From NCBI GenBank assembly GCA_001805765.1, contig MHGW01000040.1, forward strand, positions 1 through 5,359: a DNA stretch of 5,359 nt, given 5' to 3'. The number at the start of each line of letters is the position of its first letter. The first letter of the stretch is position 1. This DNA is from Omnitrophica WOR_2 bacterium RIFCSPLOWO2_01_FULL_41_12. Lineage in GTDB: Bacteria > Omnitrophota > Gorgyraeia > Gygaellales > Profunditerraquicolaceae. Of the stretch, positions 1 to 4,590 are shown piece after piece. The position numbers and the translations under genes were made by a program. Below the pieces are notes generated by a model. That model was given only the letters and a program-made list of their open reading frames with translations. It was not told the origin of the DNA and did no database searches.

Positions 1-124
1 AACTGTTTAATAGATAAAGCAACGTTACTGAATCCGGCCCGCCTGAAACACCCAGCAGGACTTTATCATTACTGCTTAGAAGTCGGTATCTTCTAACCGT
101 ATCCTTTACTCTATCTAAAATCAT
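1..124 (-). CDS. tilS: tRNA(Ile)-lysidine synthase TilS, N-terminal fragment (cut by window edge)
   Basis: Only the first 41 codons are present; the gene runs off the left edge. TilS uses ATP and lysine to convert C34 of the CAU-anticodon isoleucine tRNA to lysidine, so that it reads AUA instead of AUG. The fragment starts MILDRVKDTVRRY and reaches KVLLGVSGGPDSVTLLYLL. SGGPDS (residues 27-32) is the PP-loop ATP-pyrophosphatase signature, and its placement about 25 residues from the start after a short helix is typical of TilS. The ATG is well supported because an in-frame TAA lies only three codons upstream. There is no clear Shine-Dalgarno sequence before it. It follows a CAU-anticodon tRNA in the same direction, which may be functionally relevant. 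Other PP-loop enzymes (TtcA, for example) are possible from so short a piece but fit less well. Confidence 0.88.
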   Translation of the reverse strand, partial: MILDRVKDTVRRYRLLSSNDKVLLGVSGGPDSVTLLYLLNS

Positions 125-136
125 CTTAAATTTTTA

Positions 137-203
137 TAATAGATAGTGGCTAGGTCCCTCACTACGTTCGGGATCCGCCACTGACTTCGAATTAGCTAGT
201 GGC
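137..203 (-). repeat. Imperfect direct repeat flanking the hairpin, including the tRNA 3' end
   Basis: The 14 bases at 190-203, which end inside the tRNA acceptor strand, match 137-150 at 11 of 14 positions; the shared core on the minus strand reads GCCACTA-CTA. The two copies bracket a segment of about 40 bases that holds most of the hairpin. The arrangement resembles the duplicated tRNA 3' end left by a small insertion, but the copies are short and chance similarity is possible. Confidence 0.4.
145..182 (-). other. Bulged hairpin between tRNA and tilS
   Basis: Read on the minus strand, AGTGGC (182-177) pairs with GCCACT (150-145). After a TA bulge, GG pairs with CC, and after a single bulged A, TCCC (173-170) pairs with GGGA (158-155). 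This gives about 12 base pairs closing an 11-nt loop. No T-run follows, so it is not a classical intrinsic terminator. It sits in the only spacer between the tRNA and tilS and may act as a processing signal, an attenuator or a small palindromic repeat. Its 5' arm can also pair with the 3' end of the tRNA. Confidence 0.6.
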
Positions 204-273
204 GGAGGACGGATTTAAACCGTCGACCGAGCGGGTATGAGCCGCCTGCTCTATCGGGCTGAGCTACTCCGCC
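200..273 (-). tRNA. tRNA with CAU anticodon, probably elongator tRNA-Met (tRNA-Ile2 possible)
   Basis: A full 74-nt cloverleaf can be folded: acceptor GGCGGAG/CTCCGCC, D stem GCTC/GAGC with a 9-nt loop, anticodon stem GGCGG/CCGCT (one G-U pair) with loop CTCATAC, a 5-nt variable loop, T stem GACGG/CCGTC, and discriminator A73. CCA is not encoded; the next bases are CTA. The G1-C72 pair rules out a normal bacterial initiator tRNA, which has a mismatch there. Loop residue C38 and the acceptor stem favour elongator Met, but the anticodon-stem and variable-loop region also resembles the CAU isoleucine tRNA that TilS modifies, so identity is open. Oddity: the T loop is TTTAAAT, so position 56 is T instead of the near-universal C, and the D loop has A at position 19 instead of G. 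The gene starts 9 nt after the TPR gene stop codon, so it is probably cut from the same transcript. Confidence 0.93.
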
Positions 274-282
274 GTCTATTAA

Positions 283-1122
283 TTAAGAAATCTTATTTAG
301 GAAATCGTCAATATCTGCGGATTTGAGATAATCGCCCTTGTTTTTGAATAAATCTCTGGCCTTAACCAGGGCTTCTTTTGCCTCTGAAAGCCGGCCTAAC
401 GCATAATTACTCATCCCAAGAATACTATAGGACTCAGCGTCATTGGGATTTAATTCCACGCTTTTCTCTAAATTGCTAATTGCTTCCTGATATTGGCCCA
501 GGAAATACTGGCTTATCCCTACATAATAATATACCTCATCATTATTCGGCTGAATGGTTAATACTTTCTTGAAATAATCTATTGCTTCCTGATGTTTATC
601 CAAAGAAAAATAAGCAATACCCAGATAATAGTAAAGGTCCGGGTCATTGGGGTTAATGCTCAACCCTGCCTGGAATTCCTTAATCGCCTCATCATATCGG
701 TTATTGATCAAGTAATGAGAACCGCTAAATAGATAATGGGCGTATTTCTCATTAATCGAGCCTGCCTTTAAATTATTGATCATTCTGGACAACTCTTGCA
801 AATTGTAATCGGAAGAATTTATTTCCAAGCCCTTTTTTAATGCGCTTTCTGCTTCGTTTAATTTTGACTCGGAAGCCAGCCGCAATGCCTCTTTAAAATA
901 AAATTTAGCATCTTTCAATACTGACGCGTCAGATTCATCGATACTGGAAATATATTTACGTTCATAATAAATGGGGCTGCCGGCAACATCTATTTTTATA
1001 TACTGGTCATTTTTTTCCAGGATTTTTCCTTCTATAATTTTACCGGATTTAAGGGTAACGGTTTCGGCAAAGACAAGATTATGAAAGCCTAATAATAATA
1101 TAAAAATAATAAATTTACGCAT
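283..1122 (-). CDS. Exported TPR-repeat protein
   Basis: A 279-residue protein with a signal peptide: MRK, then a hydrophobic stretch, with likely cleavage after VFA (residue 19). Residues 20-62 form a small beta-rich segment (TVTLKSGKIIEGKI...YIKID...IYYERKYISSID) of the kind that often follows the signal sequence in secreted proteins of little-studied bacteria. Five tetratricopeptide units follow, at about 72-105, 127-160, 161-194, 195-228 and 229-262. The middle three have the classic spacing and end in NPND or QPNN. TPR domains are helical scaffolds for protein binding, so this is likely an extracytoplasmic assembly or binding factor; no partner can be named. The start ATG lies 6 nt after the receiver gene stop codon, and the Shine-Dalgarno-like AGGA overlaps that stop, implying co-translation. 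No membrane anchor is seen after the signal peptide, and it is not a lipoprotein (no lipobox cysteine). Confidence 0.85.
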   Translation of the reverse strand: MRKFIIFILLLGFHNLVFAETVTLKSGKIIEGKILEKNDQYIKIDVAGSPIYYERKYISSIDESDASVLKDAKFYFKEALRLASESKLNEAESALKKGLEINSSDYNLQELSRMINNLKAGSINEKYAHYLFSGSHYLINNRYDEAIKEFQAGLSINPNDPDLYYYLGIAYFSLDKHQEAIDYFKKVLTIQPNNDEVYYYVGISQYFLGQYQEAISNLEKSVELNPNDAESYSILGMSNYALGRLSEAKEALVKARDLFKNKGDYLKSADIDDFLNKIS

Positions 1123-1128
1123 CTTTTC

Positions 1129-1497
1129 CTATCCTATCACCTCTTTAACCTTGCCTAATAAATCTTTAAATGTAGAGGGCTTGTTAATATAACCGCTGGC
1201 GCCTAATTCCTGATAACGTTCAATTATTCCTTCGGGCTCTAAGTCCTTGGCAGTCAAAAATAATATGGCGATATCCTTGGTCTCTTTGTCCATTTTTAGC
1301 CTCTGGCAGGTTTCATAACCGTCTATCCCGGGCATGGCAATATCCAACAAAATCAGGTCTGGATGCTCGGCCTTAGAGATGTTTATGGCTTCTTCTCCGC
1401 TCGCAGCAGTTAATACCGCATAATTACTTTTGCTTAATCCACCCTTAATCAACTCTCTTATCTCTTCTTCGTCATCAACCACTAAAATTTTTTTCAT
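1129..1497 (-). CDS. Stand-alone response-regulator receiver domain (CheY-like)
   Basis: A 122-residue protein that is almost exactly one REC domain with no output domain. The acidic pocket is D8-D9 (VVDDEEEIR), the phosphorylation site is D52 (LILLDIAMPGIDG), the switch threonine is T82 (LFLTAKD), and the conserved lysine is K106 (GYINKP). All catalytic residues are intact, so it should accept phosphate from a histidine kinase and act by protein contact, like CheY or Spo0F, not by binding DNA. GAGGTG lies 4 nt before the ATG. It sits 18 nt after dgkA and 6 nt before the TPR gene. No kinase is present in the window, so its partner and the process it controls are unknown. Single-domain REC proteins of this length often work in phosphorelays or with c-di-GMP enzymes encoded elsewhere. 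Confidence 0.93.
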   Translation of the reverse strand: MKKILVVDDEEEIRELIKGGLSKSNYAVLTAASGEEAINISKAEHPDLILLDIAMPGIDGYETCQRLKMDKETKDIAILFLTAKDLEPEGIIERYQELGASGYINKPSTFKDLLGKVKEVIG

Positions 1498-1515
1498 CCC
1501 GCACCTCGTTTTTAT

Positions 1516-1899
1516 TTAAAATATTTTTTTCCAAAACAGGATATAACCTACGGCAAGGGCATTGATACAGGCTAACAAAACCACTGCCGCAGCAATATCT
1601 TTTACCAATTTTATTAAAGTGTGGTATTTATCAGTGAACATATCGATCATTAACTCAATCGCGGTATTGAATATCTCTGCCATAAATACTAATGTTATGG
1701 TAATACATATTGCTACTAATTCACTGCCCCTTAAATGAAAATATATTCCCAAAAGCAAGGCCAAAATTCCCAGCATAAATATGATGCGCATATTACGGTG
1801 GTACCAAAACAAATAGCCGATACCTTTTATAGCAAGATTAAGGCTTTCTTTAAACCCGCGAAATCTAAAAATATGCCTGAATACTTTTAGCGCTGACAT
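1516..1899 (-). CDS. dgkA: DgkA-family lipid kinase (diacylglycerol or undecaprenol kinase)
   Basis: A 127-residue integral membrane protein with three predicted membrane segments, at about 38-55, 60-84 and 103-123. The family signature is complete in the second half: E75-I-F-N78-T-A-I-E82-L-M-I-D86, followed by K100-D101-IAAAVV. These align at a constant offset of +6 with E69, N72, E76, D80, K94 and D95 of E. coli DgkA. The family phosphorylates diacylglycerol (Gram-negatives) or undecaprenol (Gram-positives) with ATP in the cytoplasmic membrane; the sequence cannot decide between them, although the N-terminal RFRGFKESLNLAIKGI style resembles the undecaprenol kinases. Odd point: the metal-binding glutamate (E28 in E. 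coli) is replaced by H34 in YHRNMR. The ATG follows the acsE stop codon after one base, and its ribosome site lies inside acsE, so translation is probably coupled. A direct role in carbon fixation is not expected. Confidence 0.9.
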   Translation of the reverse strand: MSALKVFRHIFRFRGFKESLNLAIKGIGYLFWYHRNMRIIFMLGILALLLGIYFHLRGSELVAICITITLVFMAEIFNTAIELMIDMFTDKYHTLIKLVKDIAAAVVLLACINALAVGYILFWKKIF

Positions 1900-1900
1900 C

Positions 1901-2689
1901 TTATTTCTTCCTATATGCCTCTAAATATGAATCACAGTAAATATGCTGATTTAAAATTAACTCGGCGGTAATGGCAGCATCCACCAAATCCTTGTCCAGA
2001 GGGTCAAGTATGGCTACATCCAAGCCATAGGCTATGGCCATAGTTAAAAATGTACGATTGACTAAACTACGCACAATTGTGCCTTGTGAAACATTGCTTA
2101 AACCCACTATGGTTTTTGGGCTAGGCTGCGCAATAATTTTAAATTCCCGTATTGATTCCAAGATATCTTTCTGCTGCTGCTGCGCCACATTCACCGGCAT
2201 TACTATGGGGTCAAGATAAAGGTCCTCAATGGGAAATCCCTGGTCAGCACAGGTAGCCACAATGGTGGCTGCTAATTCCAAGCGTTGGTCTTTATTCTGG
2301 GGGATACCTTTGGCGCTGATAGTCAAGCCAATGAGTTTGGCATTGTATTTTTTAGCCAAAGGCAATAATACCTCTAATTTTTCCGGGTCAGCAGTAGTGG
2401 AATTGATAATGGCTTTATTCTTTAAGGCCTTCAAGCCCGACTCAATCACCTGCGGTTTACTTGAATCCACTGCCAGAGGCCTATCCGTTACTTCTTGAAT
2501 TGACTCAATCAGCCATTGAATATCACTCACAGGATTACTGGAAGCAGGCCCACAATTCACATCTAAGGCGTCAGCCCCAGCCTTGATTTGCGCAAGTGCG
2601 CACTTCTGTATGACGGATTTGTCTTTCGTTTTAATCGCTTTAGCGATATCTTTATACATTCCATTTATCAGTTCACCGATGATAAACAT
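1901..2689 (-). CDS. acsE: Methyltetrahydrofolate:corrinoid/iron-sulfur protein methyltransferase (MeTr)
   Basis: Transfers the N5-methyl group of methyl-tetrahydrofolate to the cob(I)amide of the corrinoid iron-sulfur protein, the last step of the methyl branch of the Wood-Ljungdahl pathway. At 262 residues it has the same length as the Moorella thermoacetica enzyme as I recall it, and it aligns without obvious gaps as one pterin-binding TIM barrel. Recognisable landmarks are IIGELING at the start, ALDVNCGPA (42-49), D75 (LAVDSSKP), N96 (INSTTA), D160 (LYLDPIVMPVNVAQ), N199 (VGLSNVSQ) and R207, which match the pterin-contact residues known in the family. The usual GERING start is GELING here (R7 to L). 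It follows acsD after the heptad hairpin, with GGAG about 10 nt before the ATG, and it runs into dgkA with one intervening base. A generic pterin-binding methyltransferase is the only alternative; the adjacent acsD makes AcsE far more likely. Confidence 0.96.
   Translation of the reverse strand: MFIIGELINGMYKDIAKAIKTKDKSVIQKCALAQIKAGADALDVNCGPASSNPVSDIQWLIESIQEVTDRPLAVDSSKPQVIESGLKALKNKAIINSTTADPEKLEVLLPLAKKYNAKLIGLTISAKGIPQNKDQRLELAATIVATCADQGFPIEDLYLDPIVMPVNVAQQQQKDILESIREFKIIAQPSPKTIVGLSNVSQGTIVRSLVNRTFLTMAIAYGLDVAILDPLDKDLVDAAITAELILNQHIYCDSYLEAYRKK
1907..1912 (-). promoter_or_regulatory. Ribosome binding site of dgkA inside the acsE coding sequence
   Basis: AGGAAG on the minus strand, 7 nt before the dgkA ATG and within the last codons of acsE. 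It fixes the dgkA start and implies re-initiation by ribosomes finishing acsE. Confidence 0.65.
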
Positions 2690-2710
2690 ATTTTAGACTC
2701 TCCGATATCT

Positions 2711-2782
2711 CATGACACCTGATACATGACACCTGACACCAACATATGTGTTTGTATCAAGTATCATGTGTCAAGTATCAAG
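2711..2782 (-). repeat. Heptad-built hairpin between acsD and acsE
   Basis: Four NTGAYAC heptads on the plus strand (2712-2718, 2719-2725, 2726-2732, 2733-2739) face four more in inverted orientation (2754-2781), separated by a 14-nt spacer containing the palindrome ACATATGT. Arms of 29 nt can pair. Differences between the arms fall only at heptad positions 1 and 5. In minus-strand RNA, the sense strand of the operon, five of the seven differences become G-U pairs, leaving two true mismatches; in plus-strand RNA most would be A-C clashes. The 5' arm starts on the TGA stop codon of acsD. No T-run follows, so it is unlikely to be an intrinsic terminator. It could stabilise the upstream mRNA, tune acsE expression, or be a dispersed repeat family member. 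Confidence 0.85.
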
Positions 2783-3719
2783 TTGTTCTTTTCATTAAAT
2801 CCTCTATATACTTATTCACTTTTTCTATCGCAAGGGGGTGCCTCATTACCAGAATATCTGCACCTGCCTGAATTAAAGCCGCGGCAGTCGCTGTTTCCCA
2901 GATTATTCCCTGTTTTGATTCTGCCTTTGCTTCTTTTGCCCGCCAGGCCTCCTGGCCCACAAAACAGATAAATGGGCTGGCTACGGTCTTGTCTCCGGAT
3001 AAAGCTGCCAGCCGCGCCCGCTCCATAATAGAATAAGCGTACTCCAGGCCATAACCCAATGCGCCGATAGTGGGATTTATCACTATGCGCTCTAATGATA
3101 ATCCCATATCCGAAATCAGGATATTTAATTGCTTGGCAATATTGATATCAATAGGCGATTCAGCAATAATATTATGTCCGTCAGCTAATACGCTGGCAGT
3201 AAGAGTTTTATAATTATCCGAAACCGCATTGCCTACCAAGCAACGTTCTCCCTTAGCTGCTTCACAGCAGGCAGGTAAAACTAAATTATCCTTGGCATCG
3301 TCTTGACTGCCTAAAATGATTAAAGGCACATCCACTGTTTTTAGAATTTGCGCAATAAGTTTGGCTTCTTCTTCCGGGGTCTTATTTCCAAAATCCGGAT
3401 GCGCGCCTTGTAATCTGATACAGAGAAGTTGCGCCTTATGCTCTTTTACGCATTTATCCGCCCAGCTCAATGGATCAGGCAAAACATCTTTAAAGGCCGA
3501 AGCCAGTTCTTGCGGCCAATCCTGCGGCGCAATATCCCAGATTTCCCACGCCACCACGGGTTTGCATGGAATGCTGTTTTCCTGAAATAAAAAAGGCAGG
3601 GTAGCCTCGCCTCCGATTTTAATGATTTTGGAGCGGCTTCCTCCTTCTTCCTTTGTTGCGCCTAAACTTAATACATTAATCGCGCCTGACCATTTTTCCT
3701 TCATTAATTCTAATGCCAT
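2778..3719 (-). CDS. acsD: Corrinoid/iron-sulfur protein small subunit (acetyl-CoA decarbonylase/synthase delta-type)
   Basis: Small subunit of the corrinoid iron-sulfur protein (CoFeSP), the cytoplasmic methyl carrier between AcsE and acetyl-CoA synthase. The 313-residue sequence matches the CdhD/AcsD family throughout. Landmarks are LSLGATKEEGGSRS (17-30), IGGEATLPF (35-43), LVGNAVSDNYKTL, HNIIAESPIDINIAKQLNILI, then VINPTIGALGYGLEYAYSIMERARLAALSGDK, GQEAWRAKEA, and near the end AALIQAGADILVMRHP. It is about ten residues shorter than the Moorella protein because a loop after WRAKEA is reduced. The subunit is a TIM barrel that contacts the cobamide, and it contains no iron-sulfur cluster of its own. 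It overlaps the 3' end of the CooC gene by 10 nt, which strongly suggests translational coupling, and it ends in the 5' arm of the heptad hairpin. The large subunit acsC, needed for function, is not in this window. Confidence 0.96.
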   Translation of the reverse strand: MALELMKEKWSGAINVLSLGATKEEGGSRSKIIKIGGEATLPFLFQENSIPCKPVVAWEIWDIAPQDWPQELASAFKDVLPDPLSWADKCVKEHKAQLLCIRLQGAHPDFGNKTPEEEAKLIAQILKTVDVPLIILGSQDDAKDNLVLPACCEAAKGERCLVGNAVSDNYKTLTASVLADGHNIIAESPIDINIAKQLNILISDMGLSLERIVINPTIGALGYGLEYAYSIMERARLAALSGDKTVASPFICFVGQEAWRAKEAKAESKQGIIWETATAAALIQAGADILVMRHPLAIEKVNKYIEDLMKRTT

Positions 3720-4447
3720 ATTTTATCTCCTAAAGAACGCAGCCCCTCTAAGGCTGAATTATCATTTTTTAAATCTAATAATGAATGCCCGTTGAGACTG
3801 AATTTCTGGATATCCGCATCTTCTGCGATGTTACCCAAAAAATCTAACTCTTTTACCATATTTTTAGGCGTGGTGTTACTGCGGTTAATGATTAAAAGGT
3901 TCTTCTTTGTTTTGATATTTAACTCTTGCGCTAAATTGTAAATTCTCTGCGCTGCCCTTAAACCCGCAGCTGTGGGGTCAGAAACAACGAGTAATGTATC
4001 CGCCTCCCGGGTAGTGCGCCGGGATAAATGTTCTAATCCCGCCTCATTATCGATGACTACAAAGTCGTAATCCTTGATTAATTTGGACACAATACCCCTT
4101 AAGACATTATTCACAAAACAATAGCAGCCCGGGCCTTCAGGCTTGCCCATGGTCAAAACATCAAAGCCTTCCTGCTCCTGGATTGCAGTCTGAATCCTGT
4201 AGTCTATAAACCTGTCCTTGGACATACCCGTCGGAATTTTATCCAGGTGGCTGGCAACATCATCCAGAATGCTGCCGATGGTTTCTTTGGGTGGTGTTCC
4301 TAAAAATTCTGCCAGGTTACTATTGGGATCAGCATCTACCGCTAATATTGAACCCAATTTTTTCTCTTTGAGTATCCTGACGATCAAGCCGGCAAGAGTG
4401 GTTTTACCTGTGCCGCCCTTACCAGCTATCGCAATAGTATAGCCCAT
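3710..4447 (-). CDS. CooC/AcsF-type nickel-maturation ATPase
   Basis: A P-loop ATPase of the MinD/CooC family that helps insert nickel into CO dehydrogenase (CooC) or acetyl-CoA synthase (AcsF). From the chosen ATG (245 residues), the deviant Walker A is GKGGTGKTT (residues 9-17), with the switch DADPNSNL at 38-45. The metal-binding CxC of the family is C108-Y-C110 in EGPGCYCFVNN. VVIDNEAGLEHLSRR is the Walker B/switch II region, and LLIINRSN lies in the nucleotide-base site. An upstream in-frame TTG at 4468 would add seven residues (252 total), but those codons lie in the arm of the neighbouring inverted repeat, and family members start a few residues before the P-loop, so ATG at 4447 is preferred; no strong Shine-Dalgarno supports either. 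It lies between the RACo gene and acsD and overlaps acsD. AcsF versus CooC cannot be settled without phylogeny. Confidence 0.92.
   Translation of the reverse strand: MGYTIAIAGKGGTGKTTLAGLIVRILKEKKLGSILAVDADPNSNLAEFLGTPPKETIGSILDDVASHLDKIPTGMSKDRFIDYRIQTAIQEQEGFDVLTMGKPEGPGCYCFVNNVLRGIVSKLIKDYDFVVIDNEAGLEHLSRRTTREADTLLVVSDPTAAGLRAAQRIYNLAQELNIKTKKNLLIINRSNTTPKNMVKELDFLGNIAEDADIQKFSLNGHSLLDLKNDNSALEGLRSLGDKIWH
3727..3731 (-). promoter_or_regulatory. Ribosome binding site of acsD inside the CooC gene
   Basis: AGGAG on the minus strand, 7 nt before the acsD ATG. It is a strong site within the last codons of the upstream gene and it fixes the overlapping acsD start. Confidence 0.75.
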
Positions 4448-4450
4448 ATC

Positions 4451-4590
4451 TAAAAATCCCAATATCAAATACTACCAATACTACCAAATAAATCCCAATT
4501 TCAAAATCCAAAAACTTTAAGATTTGGATTTGGGATTTTGGATTTATTTTGGATTTGGTAGTATTTGGATTTTGGATTTATCATTTGGAT
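4451..4590 (-). repeat. Large heptad-built inverted repeat between acsV and the CooC gene
   Basis: This 140-nt gap is nearly all inverted repeat. On the plus strand the right arm holds TTTGGAT-type heptads at 4523-4529, 4530-4536 (TTGGGAT), 4537-4543, 4548-4554, 4564-4570, 4571-4577 and 4584-4590, several in exact 7-base phase. The left arm carries the complementary CCAAAT/ATCCCAA material and a tandem ACTACCAAT pair (4471-4488). Perfect stems are 4466-4478 with 4555-4567 (13 bp), 4486-4495 with 4540-4549 (10 bp), and 4504-4511 with 4524-4531 (8 bp) around a 12-nt loop. The arm at 4590 touches the TAA stop of the RACo gene, and the other arm ends just before the CooC ATG. It is a long imperfect hairpin without a terminator T-run; no promoter or ORF is evident inside it. 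Confidence 0.85.

Noticed and set aside
2034..2498. Two open frames on the plus strand inside acsE
   Set aside because: They lie opposite a full-length, motif-complete AcsE and show no recognisable domain; shadow frames.
2690..2777. Intrinsic terminator or cobalamin riboswitch in the acs gaps
   Set aside because: No T-run follows either hairpin on the transcribed strand, and neither gap shows the conserved B12-box type motifs; the gaps are consumed by heptad repeats.
2711..2782. CRISPR-like or tandem array
   Set aside because: The units are only 7 nt, have no spacers, and the two halves are inverted relative to each other, so this is a palindrome and not a CRISPR array.
2726..2971. Plus-strand open frame over the heptad hairpin and the acsD 3' end
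   Set aside because: It is built from repeat sequence and the antisense of acsD and has no family features.
4448..4468. TTG start giving a CooC protein seven residues longer
   Set aside because: The extra codons fall within the inverted-repeat arm and precede the usual family start; the ATG at 4447 is preferred, though not proven.
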